Shown: positions 34,287-43,602 of the stretch, one piece after another
Layout: each line of letters starts with the position of its first letter
How positions within the stretch are numbered: position 1 is the first letter of the stretch
Source of the DNA: Bifidobacterium thermophilum
Lineage (GTDB): Bacteria > Actinomycetota > Actinomycetes > Actinomycetales > Bifidobacteriaceae
DNA: 64,000 nt
NCBI GenBank assembly: GCA_000741495.1
Contig: JGZV01000004.1
Coordinates: 346,629 to 410,628, forward strand
Direction of reading: 5' to 3'
Notes under the pieces: model-generated
What the model saw: only the letters and a program-made list of their open reading frames with translations
Database searches by the model: none
Told to the model about the DNA's origin: nothing
Made by a program: the position numbers and the translations under genes

Positions 34287-36893
34287 TCACAGCGCCTCGT
34301 TGTACGCGCGCACCTTGAGCACACGTCGAGAGGATTCGACGTTCTCGATGATGATGCGACGCAACGCGCGCGGCGCATCAGCATGCTCACCGAGCCACTG
34401 GTCGCCCAGACGGACGAGTTCCGCCGGATCCGCATAGGACGGGTACAGCCCTTCGAGCAGGGCTTCGGCCATGTGGAAGGTCTTGTGCTCCCACACCCAA
34501 TCCACCTGGTTGAAATACTCGGCGGCATACGGCTTGGCAAGGTCCTCGCGCGGAGTGGACGCGAAGCCTGCGGCAACCGACTCAAGCTGCATATTGGTCA
34601 AATCGCCGTTATGCAACGCCTGATCCCACGCCCAAGCCTTCGCCTTCGCGGTCGCACGGCTCGCGCGGGCTCCGTAGGCGAATTCACGGTTCTCGGTCGT
34701 GTCGCGCTTGGCGAGCTCCCCGTCAATACGCGCATTATCCGCCGCATTCACGCGGGCAAGCGCCTTGAGAATCGTCCAGCGCATGTTGTTGTCGATGTCC
34801 AGCCCCTCGAGCTTGACGCTGCCGTCCAACAGGCCCTCCGCATTGGCACGGAACCGCTCGTCGCCTTCCACGCCGTAGGTGAGGTAGGCGCCGACCAGCT
34901 GGAACTGCTCGTCCGAGCCGGCCTGCGCCTTGCCGGCAAGCTCCCACAAGCGTTCGGCGGTATCCTTCGCCACTTGGGCGCTACGGTCTGCTGCAACATA
35001 ATGGTGAGCCGTCGTAGCGACCTGGGCGAGCGCGTAACGGAAGGTGGTGGACTCATGCTCCGTCGCCAACGCGTCAAGACTCGTCTTGATGAACCGTTCG
35101 GCCGGGAATTCACCATCACGCGTCATATCCCACAAGGACAGCCAGACGACGGACCGGGCGAGCGGATCGGCGAAACGGTACAGGTTGTTCGCGGCGAATT
35201 CGAGGGACTTCGCATCGAACCGCAGCTTCGTATACGTCAAATCATCATCGTTGACCAGAATAAACGCAGGACGCTTCTTGCCGGCGGCTTCCTCCACGAC
35301 AGTATGCTCACCGGTCACGTCGAGTTCAAGCCGGTCAGTGCGCACAATCCGCCCGTCAGCGTTCTCGTCATAGAAGCCGACCGCCAAACGGTGAGGACGC
35401 AATACGGGATACTCGGCTGGCGCACTCTGATCAAGCGTGAGCGCGGCGATAGTGCCGTCAGCATGCTCCTCGACACGGGCGGTGATGGTGTTGATACCCG
35501 CAGCTTCCAGCCACTGCTTGCTCCACGCTTTCAAATCACGGCCGGAAGTCTGCTCCAATTCGGCAAGCAGGTCGGCGAGCGTCGCGTTCCCATACGCATG
35601 CTTGTTGAGATAATGGTTGATGCCTTCGAAGAACTTGTCCCGGCCGACATAGGCGACAAGCTGCTTGAGCACGGACGCGCCCTTCGCATACGTGATGCCG
35701 TCGAAGTTCACATAGGTGTCATTTAAATCGTTGATCGGCGCGACAATCGGGTGGGTGGTCGGCAGCTGGTCCTGCGCCTGGCCCCAGCTCTTCTCTCCGG
35801 AGCTGAAGGTCGCCCACGCGTCACGCCATTCGGTCGCCTCCGCGGTGGCGAGCGTGGACATGAATTCGGCGAAGGATTCGTTCAGCCACAGGTCGTTCCA
35901 CCATTTCATGGTCACGTAATCGCCGAACCACATGTGGGCGAGCTCGTGCAGCACGGTGACCACGCGGCGCTCAGCATAGGCGTCGGTCACCTTGGATTCG
36001 AACACATACTGGTCGCGAATCGTGACCATACCAATGTTCTCCATAGCGCCGGCATTGTATTCCGGCACGAAAATCTGATCATACTTGGCGTACGGGTACG
36101 GCACGCCCCAAGTCTTGGCGTAGAACGCGAATCCCTTCTTCGTGATGTCAAACAGATAGTCGGCGTCCTTGTCAAGCGCATCCTTGAGCGCCTGACGGCA
36201 GTACAAGGCCATCGGCACAGTACGGCCGTCCGCATTCGAATATTCAGCATGCCATTGCGCGTACGGTCCAGCACAAATCGCAGTCAAATAGGAGCTCATC
36301 ACCGGCGTAGGCTCGAAATCCCACTTGCGCGAACGCTCAGCCGGATGGTCGCCGAGCGTGCCATCCGCAGTAAGCCGATCCACATCCTCAGTGGACGTGA
36401 CCGGCATATTCGACGTGACAATCCAGCTTTGCGGGGCAAGCACATGGAAATCGAAAATCGCCTTCACATCAGGCTGATCGAACACCGCGTACACGCGACG
36501 GGCATCCGGCACCTCGAACTGGGTGTACAAGTACACATTGCCGTCAGACGGGTCGACACTGCGATGCAAGCCCTCACCCGTATGCGAATACTGGCAGCGC
36601 GCCTCAACAGTGACCTCATTATGTTCAAGCAGGCCGGCAAGGAGGATACGATGATCGCTGAACACCGTCGCCGGGTCGAGGCTCCTGCCGTTCAACGTGA
36701 CCGAACGGACCTCGTCGGCAATAAGATCAAGGAACGTGCTCTGTCCCGTGCTCGCGCCGAAGGTGATTGTAGTAGTCGAGCCGAAATCTTCAGCCCCCTG
36801 CGTCAAATCAAGGCTGACCGTGTAATGGACGGGTGCCTTGACAATAGACTTGCGTTCCTGTGCTTCCTGCCTCGTGAGGTTCGAGCCTGGCAT
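34287..36893 (-). CDS. pepN: Aminopeptidase N (M1 family)
   Basis: Cytosolic zinc metallopeptidase that removes N-terminal residues from peptides. ATG 36893 has AGGAAGG 6 nt upstream and gives 868 residues; the longer upstream reading has no site. The substrate motif GAMENIG and the zinc motif HELAHMWFGDYVTMKWWN...NESFAEF (HExxH plus distant Glu) are intact. A long C-terminal helical ERAP-like domain follows. It is followed by a terminator and the mntA promoter. Confidence 0.95.
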   Translation of the reverse strand: MPGSNLTRQEAQERKSIVKAPVHYTVSLDLTQGAEDFGSTTTITFGASTGQSTFLDLIADEVRSVTLNGRSLDPATVFSDHRILLAGLLEHNEVTVEARCQYSHTGEGLHRSVDPSDGNVYLYTQFEVPDARRVYAVFDQPDVKAIFDFHVLAPQSWIVTSNMPVTSTEDVDRLTADGTLGDHPAERSRKWDFEPTPVMSSYLTAICAGPYAQWHAEYSNADGRTVPMALYCRQALKDALDKDADYLFDITKKGFAFYAKTWGVPYPYAKYDQIFVPEYNAGAMENIGMVTIRDQYVFESKVTDAYAERRVVTVLHELAHMWFGDYVTMKWWNDLWLNESFAEFMSTLATAEATEWRDAWATFSSGEKSWGQAQDQLPTTHPIVAPINDLNDTYVNFDGITYAKGASVLKQLVAYVGRDKFFEGINHYLNKHAYGNATLADLLAELEQTSGRDLKAWSKQWLEAAGINTITARVEEHADGTIAALTLDQSAPAEYPVLRPHRLAVGFYDENADGRIVRTDRLELDVTGEHTVVEEAAGKKRPAFILVNDDDLTYTKLRFDAKSLEFAANNLYRFADPLARSVVWLSLWDMTRDGEFPAERFIKTSLDALATEHESTTFRYALAQVATTAHHYVAADRSAQVAKDTAERLWELAGKAQAGSDEQFQLVGAYLTYGVEGDERFRANAEGLLDGSVKLEGLDIDNNMRWTILKALARVNAADNARIDGELAKRDTTENREFAYGARASRATAKAKAWAWDQALHNGDLTNMQLESVAAGFASTPREDLAKPYAAEYFNQVDWVWEHKTFHMAEALLEGLYPSYADPAELVRLGDQWLGEHADAPRALRRIIIENVESSRRVLKVRAYNEAL

Positions 36894-37250
36894 ATCGATC
36901 CTTCCTTCTACGGCTGTTGCTGCGTGTCTTCGAATGCTCGCCCGACGTGGTGCGCTCGCCGTGAACTTGGGCTGTATGCGTCGGACCTCTCGCGCTTGAT
37001 GCCGTATTCGTTGAAAACATTGCGGCGCGACGTGTAAGCCACGCCGCGCCGCTTGCTGTTCATGCTTCAGTGCTTTCCGCACCGGTTTCTGTAACAGCAC
37101 GATTCTACGCCATGGTGCGGGCAATGTCCATCACCGACATGGTGTGTATGTAAGGAATGCGAAGCCAAAGCAGGAAGAAACAAGGAAGCGCCATCCCGAA
37201 ATCGTCGGGATGGCGCTCGCCATACTGTGTTTGCGCTGATCGCCTACACG
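36894..37250. other. Intergenic region rnj / pepN
   Basis: 357 bp without a gene. It contains the rnj terminator (37188-37218) and an 8-bp GC-only hairpin (37022-37029 with 37045-37052). The pepN promoter must lie here but I could not pick convincing hexamers. Confidence 0.5.
37188..37218 (-). terminator. Terminator of rnj
   Basis: A perfect 13-bp stem (AGCGCCATCCCGA at 37188-37200, complement 37206-37218, 5-nt loop). On the minus strand TTCCTTGTTTCTTCC follows. Confidence 0.88.
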
Positions 37251-38951
37251 TCAGAGCAGCGGATCGGTTTCATCGCGCTGAGCGATATCAGCGACCACCG
37301 GCACAATCACCGGCTTGCGATGCAACTGCCGGGCGACCCAACTGCCGAGCGTACGGCGCATGATCTGCTGGAGCTTATGCGTGTCACGCGTGCCCTGCAT
37401 CATCGCGTCCTGCAACTGTTCGACAATCTGGTGACGAACCTTGTCGAACTCGCTTTCATCCTCGGCCACAGCGTTCAAGTAGATCTTCGGGCCGGACAGG
37501 ACGTCCGCGGTATCCGTATTGACCACTACGAAGCTGGAGACAAAGCCCTCGGTTCCAAGGATGCGACGCTTCTCAAGATCCTCGTCAGTCAGCTCGCCGA
37601 CCGAATCACCATCGACATACACGTAACCGCACGGCACGGAACCGACAATCGCGGCCTTGCCGTGATACAGGTCGACGACATCGCCGTCCTCCGCAAGCAC
37701 GACATTGTCCGGAGCCACGCCGGTCTTGACGGCGATCAAACCGTTGGCGACCAGGTGGCGGTTCTCACCGTGAATCGGCATCGCGCACTTCGGCTTGATG
37801 ATGTTGTACAAGTACAACAGTTCGCCTTCGTTCGCATGGCCGGACACGTGGACAGCCGCATTGTCCTTGTTCACCACGCGCGCGCCCAGCTGGACGAGCT
37901 TGTTGATCACGCGGTACACGCCGTTCTCGTTACCCGGAATCAGGGAGCTCGCCAGAATGACGGTATCGAACTCGTTGACGGTGATATCACGATGATTGCC
38001 ATCGGCGATCCGTCCGAGGGCGGCCATCGGCTCGCCCTGCGAACCGGTGCACATGTAAACGATCTTGTCATCCTGAATGTCCTTGGCCTTCTTCAGGTCG
38101 ACAACCGTGCCTTCAGGAATATGCAGGTAGCCCAAATCGGCGGCGATCGACATGTTGCGTACCATGGAACGGCCGACAAACACAACCTTACGGCCGTACT
38201 TGTGGGCTGCGTCAACAACCTGCTGGACACGATGCACGTGGCTGGAGAAGCTCGCGACGATGATCTTACGGGTCGCTTCAGCGAACACGTGGTCAAGCGC
38301 CGGACCAATCGTGGTTTCAGGACGCACGAACCCGGGGACCTCGGCGTTCGTGGAATCCATCATCAACAGGTCGATGCCCCGCTCGCCAAGCTTGCCGAAC
38401 TCGACCAAATCAGTGATCTTATGATCAAGCGGCAGCTGGTCAAGCTTGATATCGCCGGTATCGATCAGCGAGCCGGCGGGCGTGCGTACGCACACGGCGA
38501 GCGCGTCCGGAATCGAGTGGGTGACAGTGACGAATTCAAGGTTGAACGGACCGGCCTTGATCTTGTCGCGGCCTTTGACCTCGATCATCGTCGGGTTGAT
38601 GTGATGCTCTTTGCACTTGGCTTCCACGAAGGCGAGCGTCAGCTTCGAGCCGATCAGCGGAATATCCGGACGCAGCTTCAGCAGGTACGGCACGCCGCCG
38701 ATATGATCCTCATGGCCGTGCGTCAGCACGAGCGCCTCAACCTTGTCAAGGCGATCCTTGATGTAGTGGAAGTCAGGCAGAATCAAATCGACGCCCGGCT
38801 GCTCCTCCTCAGGGAAAAGCACACCGCAGTCGATGAGCAGCAGGTGGCCGTTATATTCGACCACGTTCATATTGCGGCCGATCTCGCCGAGACCACCAAG
38901 CGGCACGATACGCATCGAACCCTTGCGATACTTCGGCGGGGCGATCAACAC
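37251..38951 (-). CDS. rnj: Ribonuclease J
   Basis: Beta-CASP metallo-beta-lactamase ribonuclease with 5'-3' exo and endo activity in mRNA decay and rRNA maturation. The 566 residues include PLGGLGEIGRNM, the metal motif THGHEDHIGG, DSTNAEVPG and SGHANEGEL, plus the C-terminal domain. The GTG start (38951) lies after AGGA. Upstream, a basic N-terminal extension typical of actinobacterial RNase J is encoded but in other frames (see 38945-39112), so the annotated start may be a consequence of frameshifts. The catalytic region is complete. Confidence 0.9.
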   Translation of the reverse strand: MLIAPPKYRKGSMRIVPLGGLGEIGRNMNVVEYNGHLLLIDCGVLFPEEEQPGVDLILPDFHYIKDRLDKVEALVLTHGHEDHIGGVPYLLKLRPDIPLIGSKLTLAFVEAKCKEHHINPTMIEVKGRDKIKAGPFNLEFVTVTHSIPDALAVCVRTPAGSLIDTGDIKLDQLPLDHKITDLVEFGKLGERGIDLLMMDSTNAEVPGFVRPETTIGPALDHVFAEATRKIIVASFSSHVHRVQQVVDAAHKYGRKVVFVGRSMVRNMSIAADLGYLHIPEGTVVDLKKAKDIQDDKIVYMCTGSQGEPMAALGRIADGNHRDITVNEFDTVILASSLIPGNENGVYRVINKLVQLGARVVNKDNAAVHVSGHANEGELLYLYNIIKPKCAMPIHGENRHLVANGLIAVKTGVAPDNVVLAEDGDVVDLYHGKAAIVGSVPCGYVYVDGDSVGELTDEDLEKRRILGTEGFVSSFVVVNTDTADVLSGPKIYLNAVAEDESEFDKVRHQIVEQLQDAMMQGTRDTHKLQQIMRRTLGSWVARQLHRKPVIVPVVADIAQRDETDPLL

Positions 38952-39112
38952 ATCATCCTGCTGGGGGGGCTGTGGCGAGCTCCTGGGGGGCGCGAACCAC
39001 GGCGCGAAACCGTACGGCCGGCATTACGGGCCGATGACGCGTGGGAGCGGCGACCGGTATGCTGGCCGCGCCTACGGGAATTGCTCTTATTCTGTTCTTG
39101 TTCTTTTGCCAT
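38945..39112 (-). pseudogene. Out-of-frame N-terminal extension of RNase J
   Basis: ATG 39112 opens a 55-codon frame beginning MAKEQEQNKSNSRRRG, a Lys/Arg-rich tail of the kind seen before the core of actinobacterial RNase J. It ends at a TGA overlapping the start of rnj. The next frame reads VVRAPQELATAPP and a third joins DDVLIAPPK in rnj itself. The shifts fall near C runs of 6 and 7 (38984-38990 and 38963-38970 region). Removing one base near each run restores one frame. It may be an assembly error, or rnj may really be truncated here. Confidence 0.55.
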
Positions 39113-39172
39113 TTCCTTGTTGGGTTTCTGTTACTTAGTGCCCGCGCCTATGCGCGAGCGAGGTCATGCCCG

Positions 39173-40078
39173 TCACAGGAGGCCGGCGGCACGCATGCCT
39201 TCACGCGCGCGTTCAAGCTCAGGCTCGCCCGGGCCGACATTCGGCAGGCGCATGGTCGTGCAATCCAGCACGCCACGGACCTTCAACGCGGCCTTGGCCA
39301 TCACCGCCTGGAAACCGGTGCCGTTGAGCGATTCAACCAGCGGGGAAAGCTGGACGGCAATCTTCTGCGCCGTATGGATATCACCCTGGTCGAACGCGTT
39401 CGCCAAATCGCGCATCGGGCCGGCAGCCGCGTGGGCGATCACCGAAATAATGCCGACAGCGCCGACGGACAGGAACGGCAGGAACAGACCATCATCGCCG
39501 GAATACCATGTCAGGCCGGTTTCCAGACGCTTACGCACCGCTCCTGCGATGTCGCCCGTAGCGTCCTTGACCGCCTTGACATGATCCAGTTCGGCCATGC
39601 GACGGTAGGTTTCCAGCTGGATATGCACGCCGGTACGTCCCGGAACGTCATAGATGATGATCGGCTTGTCCGCCGACTCGTTGACCGCCTGATAGTGACG
39701 GAAAATACCCTCTTGTGAAGGGCGGGAATAATATGGCGCCACCACGAGCACGGCGTCGCAACCCGCTTCCTGGGTCTGCTCGACCATGCGCACGGTGTGC
39801 GCGGTGTCGTTGGAACCGGCACCGGAGATAATCGGAACGTCAACCGCTTCCTTGACGGCGGTGACAAGATCGACTTTCTCTTCCATGTGGGTGACCGGCG
39901 ATTCGCCGGTCGTACCGTTGACTACCAGACCATCTGCACCATCCGCGACCAGCTGCTTGGCGAGCTTCTGAGCCGCCTCATAATCAATGGAACCGTCGGC
40001 TTTCATCGGCGTAACCATAGCGGGCAAAATGCGCCCAAACGGCGCCGGATCAAGAAGATGCATGGTGGTGTCACTCAT
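39173..40078 (-). CDS. dapA: 4-hydroxy-tetrahydrodipicolinate synthase
   Basis: Condenses pyruvate with aspartate semialdehyde in the lysine/diaminopimelate pathway. From ATG 40078 the protein is 301 residues, the family length. NGTTGESP, the Tyr motif IIYDVPGRTG and the Schiff-base Lys in VKAVKDATGD are present. The ribosome site is weak. It lies downstream of dapB on the same strand, but a block of palindromic repeats separates them. Confidence 0.94.
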   Translation of the reverse strand: MSDTTMHLLDPAPFGRILPAMVTPMKADGSIDYEAAQKLAKQLVADGADGLVVNGTTGESPVTHMEEKVDLVTAVKEAVDVPIISGAGSNDTAHTVRMVEQTQEAGCDAVLVVAPYYSRPSQEGIFRHYQAVNESADKPIIIYDVPGRTGVHIQLETYRRMAELDHVKAVKDATGDIAGAVRKRLETGLTWYSGDDGLFLPFLSVGAVGIISVIAHAAAGPMRDLANAFDQGDIHTAQKIAVQLSPLVESLNGTGFQAVMAKAALKVRGVLDCTTMRLPNVGPGEPELERAREGMRAAGLL

Positions 40079-40172
40079 ACCAAGTAACCGTACCTCTGGG
40101 GTGGGACGCAGAGCACGGCGCATCCCAAGCCCCGCCCAAGGCTCCCCGACATCTCTTTCCCTCCATCTGCTT

Positions 40173-40301
40173 CTACCGACACTCAGGACGGCCCCAGCGT
40201 CGGCGCAACCCTCCACCGACGCTCACAGAGCGGTCAGCGTCGGCAGAGACAGAACACGACCTTCTGCCGACGCTCACAGAGCGGTCAGCGTCGGCAAAAG
40301 G
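40173..40301. repeat. Tandem palindromic repeat block between dapB and dapA
   Basis: Two exact 30-bp copies (40216-40245 and 40267-40296, 51 bp apart), each with arms CCGACGCT and AGCGTCGG, plus a degenerate third at 40176-40205. They share the core of the terminators at 2159-2204 and 24639-24682. Confidence 0.85.
40260..40301 (-). terminator. Terminator of dapB
   Basis: A 15-bp stem with one mismatch (40260-40274 with 40287-40301, 12-nt loop) lies 14 bp after the dapB stop. It is the dapB-proximal unit of the repeat block. Confidence 0.7.
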
Positions 40302-40314
40302 TTATAGGGGTGGG

Positions 40315-41067
40315 TTAGAGATTGAGGAAGTGGTCGAGGCCGATGGTCAGGCCTGGGTAGGTGTGGGATGCGATCTTGCGCACGGCGAGCAGAACGCCGG
40401 GCATGAAGGAGATGCGGTCGAAGCTGTCGGCGCGAATCGTCAGTTGCTCTCCGGCATTGCCGAACAGCACTTCCTCATGGGCGTTCAGGCCGCGCAGACG
40501 CACGGCGTGCACGTGAATACCGTCGACCACCTGACCACGTGAACCGCCATCGGTCTGTGTGTTGTCCGGAACCTCACCAAGACCGGCGTTCCGACGGGCT
40601 TCGGCGATGGCGTGCGCCGTGTGGATCGCCGTGCCGGAAGGCGCATCCACTTTGTTCGGGTGATGCAGTTCGATGACCTCGGCGGATTCGAAATACGGCG
40701 CTGCGACCTTGGCGAAATAATCCGCCAGCACCGCGGAAATCGCGAAATTCGGTGCGATGAACACGCTCTGGTCTTCACGCGGCGCCTTGGCGAGCGCCGC
40801 ACGGACCTGGTCGAGTTTCTCGTCGGTCCAGCCGGTCGTGCCGACGACCACGTCAACGCCTTGTGCGACAAGCGTCAGCACGTTCTCCAGCGACACCGCC
40901 GGCACGGTGAATTCGACGACGACATCGGTGTTGTCCGGGGTGATTTGGGTGAGGTCGTCACCGGCGTCAAGCGCGAGCGCGAGGCTGGTATCTTCCGCCG
41001 TGTTCACCGCTTCGACCACGTGAGAGCCCATGCGCCCTTTGGCGCCGACAACGGAAACCTTGATCAT
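40315..41067 (-). CDS. dapB: 4-hydroxy-tetrahydrodipicolinate reductase
   Basis: Reduces the DapA product with NAD(P)H. 250 residues; AAGGAG lies 6 nt before ATG 41067. The nucleotide loop is VVGAKGRMG, the catalytic motif is ELHHPNKVDAPSGTA (His pair and Lys), and VGTTGW is present. It is the first dap gene in this direction. Confidence 0.95.
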   Translation of the reverse strand: MIKVSVVGAKGRMGSHVVEAVNTAEDTSLALALDAGDDLTQITPDNTDVVVEFTVPAVSLENVLTLVAQGVDVVVGTTGWTDEKLDQVRAALAKAPREDQSVFIAPNFAISAVLADYFAKVAAPYFESAEVIELHHPNKVDAPSGTAIHTAHAIAEARRNAGLGEVPDNTQTDGGSRGQVVDGIHVHAVRLRGLNAHEEVLFGNAGEQLTIRADSFDRISFMPGVLLAVRKIASHTYPGLTIGLDHFLNL

Positions 41068-41082
41068 GATTACTCCTTACGT

Positions 41083-41129
41083 ATTCCGGCGGCACGGATG
41101 CCATGCAAGCCTGTGAAACCCGCCGGAAT
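41083..41129 (-). terminator. Weak hairpin after the MFS gene
   Basis: A 10-bp perfect stem (ATTCCGGCGG at 41083-41092, complement 41120-41129) with a 27-nt loop and no T tract. It lies upstream of the dapB ribosome site. Confidence 0.35.
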
Positions 41130-41159
41130 GTCATCGATACCCCTTACGGATACTTACTC

Positions 41160-42542
41160 TTACGAATGTAAAGAGACGCTTTGACGGTTTGGCGCGCTTC
41201 GCTGTGACAGCCACCATCCGAGCAGCGCGATCGGGATGGCGCACGCGGTGGCAATCCACGGGATCATCAGCCCCGCGTGCGGCCCGGCATGGTCGACAAC
41301 CACGCCGGCGATGGTCGATCCGAGCGACGTGCCGACGGTTCCCGCAGTCGTCACCCATGAGAGCCCTTCTGTCAGGGAGCTTTCGGGGACGATGTCTTTG
41401 ACGATGAGATTACCGGTCGCGAACAGCGGAGAGACGCATAATCCGGCGAGTACTTCAAATACGCCCAGCAGGATGAGATGGTCCATGCTCAGGCGGAACA
41501 GCACGTATCCGCAGGTCAGCAGGAACAGGAACCCCACCATATGCGACCAGTTCGAGCCTTTGAGCTTGCGGGTGCCGAAGATAATCGCGCCGATGCATGA
41601 GCCGAGCGCGAACATGGCGAGCTGCAAGCCCAGGAACCGTTCATTGCCGAGGGTTTTGTAGTCGGCGGTCATGGACACGTCGAAGGCGTTGAAACTGACG
41701 TTGAATACGATGAACACCGCCAGTAGTGGGGCAATGCCCGGATAGGTGAGCACGCTGCGGTTGCGTTGACGTGGGGTTCGCAAGCCTCCGCTGTCAAGCG
41801 CAATCGAGCTTTCCTCGGTTTCCGGACCGCGGCTTGCGGCGCGCAGCACGTCGGCGTCGTCGGCTGGGGCGGGTGTGATGTCGACCACTTCGATGACGGG
41901 CGGCGCGGTGTTACGCAGTGAGAAGAACACCGCTCCCCCGGCTCCGGCGGCGATGGCCGGCACGAACAGTTGGGAGACGGGGCTTACGGATGTCGCAAGG
42001 AACGCGGCGAGAATAGGACCGAGGATGAACACGACTTCATCGACGGCGGCTTCCAACGCATACGCGGTGTTCAGCAGCGAGCCGTCCGGGTTGCCGCGTA
42101 GCGCGTACGCCCATCGTGTGCGTACGAGCGCGCCGATGGAGAACTGGCACAATCCCATGAGAATGGCGAGGACGAACAGTACGGCAATCGGCACGCGGGC
42201 CATGGCGGCGAACGCGAACACCAGCATGCTGGTCACCTGCAAGCCCAGGACGGGGAATCCGACGCGGCGCTGGCCGAGTCGGTCGAACAGTCGCGCGTAG
42301 AACGGGGTGACCGCCGACACGGCAAGGATGTACACCGCGCTCATGGTTCCGGCGATGGTCCAGTTGTTGTATAGGTGGTTGAGCGCGAGCACGATGCCCA
42401 GGCTCATCATGGATATCGGCAGACGTGCGATCGCTCCGGAGATGCAGAAGGCTTTCGCCCCCGGCAGGCGGAAGAGTCGCGCGTATGGGGAGCCGGCAGG
42501 CTTGGAAGCCGCGGCGGTGGCGCTTGACGGCGTCGTGGCCAA
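41160..42542 (-). CDS. Major facilitator superfamily transporter
   Basis: 460 residues with about 12 transmembrane helices in two halves around a hydrophilic loop near residues 215-265. The pattern resembles bacterial drug/metabolite exporters (ARLFDRLGQRRVGFP is the loop 2-3 motif A region). The start is a TTG (42542) immediately after the TGA of the GNAT gene and in the same frame; GGGGTGAG inside the end of that gene serves as ribosome site. The substrate is unknown. Coupling to an acetyltransferase suggests that the pair may modify and export one compound. Confidence 0.85.
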   Translation of the reverse strand: MATTPSSATAAASKPAGSPYARLFRLPGAKAFCISGAIARLPISMMSLGIVLALNHLYNNWTIAGTMSAVYILAVSAVTPFYARLFDRLGQRRVGFPVLGLQVTSMLVFAFAAMARVPIAVLFVLAILMGLCQFSIGALVRTRWAYALRGNPDGSLLNTAYALEAAVDEVVFILGPILAAFLATSVSPVSQLFVPAIAAGAGGAVFFSLRNTAPPVIEVVDITPAPADDADVLRAASRGPETEESSIALDSGGLRTPRQRNRSVLTYPGIAPLLAVFIVFNVSFNAFDVSMTADYKTLGNERFLGLQLAMFALGSCIGAIIFGTRKLKGSNWSHMVGFLFLLTCGYVLFRLSMDHLILLGVFEVLAGLCVSPLFATGNLIVKDIVPESSLTEGLSWVTTAGTVGTSLGSTIAGVVVDHAGPHAGLMIPWIATACAIPIALLGWWLSQRSAPNRQSVSLHS

Positions 42543-43460
42543 TCACTCACCCCGTTTCGGTTGTTGGCCGGCATGTTGCGTATCGCCGGTCCGGTCGGTG
42601 CGCCGACGGTGCCGTACAGTCCGGGAAGGCTCCCCGGAGTAGATGTACAGGTCGTTCATTCGCCCGTACATGGTTTCGACATGGTCTTCCGGATGGTCGG
42701 CGGCGATGCGTTTCGCGTTGCATACCAGGCCTTGATGGTCGTAGAAGCCGACATCACAACTGTTATCGGTGTGCAGGAAGTAGCGTTTGACGCCATGCTT
42801 CTGGAAGTACGCCATGAGACGGGACCACAAGCCTCCGCCGACGCCATGGCCGCGGGCTTTGGGAGAGACCAGGAACAGTCGCAGTTCGGCTTGGGTGACG
42901 CTGCCGATCTGGCTGACACGTTCGAGACGGCTTTCTGCGCGATGCCAGTAGGTGACTTCGCGCAACGCAACCGACCCAGTCTCGTCGGCGCGCAGCCGGT
43001 CGTCGATACCGGCGAGCGTGTCCTGCGCATGCGGGTAAAGTGGGTGTTCACCGTTGATTTGGGCGAAAGTCAGGCCGAGGACCTGCCCGTCGAGTTCGGC
43101 GACTTCCGCCCGGGTAGTGCCTTCAAGATAATGCAGGACGAATCGTTTCGACACCATTTGCGAGAGCGGACGGCGCCCCGACAGCGGTTTGAACCCCCAA
43201 GTCTGGTCGTATTCGTCGATGATTGCCGGAAGGTCTTGCGCTTCAAGCGGCCGGTAGGTGACCTTGCCGTCTGCTGTGGCGGCGGCTGCCGGTCCGACGG
43301 GTGCGGCGGACTCGGCGCGATTGTGCATCGTCGCCTGCGGGGCGATGATTTGCGGCGTGCGATGATGCGGTGTGCGGTTGCGATGGTCGATGCGGTCGCC
43401 ATCGGTTCGGTTCCGGGATGGTGCCTTGGCACTGTGGATATGGTCGCGGGTCGCGCCCAT
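42543..43460 (-). CDS. GNAT-family N-acetyltransferase with long N-terminal tail
   Basis: I start at ATG 43460, with GAGGA 5 nt upstream; 305 residues. The first ~60 residues are His/Arg-rich and disordered. The GNAT core is at about 65-265: YRPLEAQDLPAIIDEY, then ELRLFLVSPKARGHGVGGGLW (acetyl-CoA loop) and FYDHQGLVCNA. A basic tail ends the protein. Its stop codon is followed in frame by the MFS gene. Substrate unknown. Confidence 0.83.
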   Translation of the reverse strand: MGATRDHIHSAKAPSRNRTDGDRIDHRNRTPHHRTPQIIAPQATMHNRAESAAPVGPAAAATADGKVTYRPLEAQDLPAIIDEYDQTWGFKPLSGRRPLSQMVSKRFVLHYLEGTTRAEVAELDGQVLGLTFAQINGEHPLYPHAQDTLAGIDDRLRADETGSVALREVTYWHRAESRLERVSQIGSVTQAELRLFLVSPKARGHGVGGGLWSRLMAYFQKHGVKRYFLHTDNSCDVGFYDHQGLVCNAKRIAADHPEDHVETMYGRMNDLYIYSGEPSRTVRHRRRTDRTGDTQHAGQQPKRGE

Positions 43461-43602
43461 GATATTCCTCACTTTCACTTCGAATCAGCATCCGGCACGT
43501 GTGCCCGCCCACACATGCTGCTCGAGGGTCGCGGCCCCGCTGGCATGACCGTCCCGGACGCGTTTTCAAGTCCGTGGAACGCCGCCCGCGCCCTCGCGCA
43601 GG

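Noticed and set aside
36893..37124. N-terminal extension of pepN
   Set aside because: Open frame but no ribosome site and non-protein-like composition; ATG 36893 has a strong site and the normal family start.
37227..39584. A 785-codon plus-strand frame
   Set aside because: Antisense of rnj and part of dapA; no recognisable protein.
40173..40301. Possible CRISPR array
   Set aside because: Only two exact units and a degenerate third, each self-complementary, with similar intervening DNA and no cas genes; these are terminator-like palindromes.
42543..43460. GNAT and MFS as a single broken gene
   Set aside because: Each part is a complete family-length protein, and a ribosome site precedes the TTG, so two genes are more likely than a nonsense mutation.
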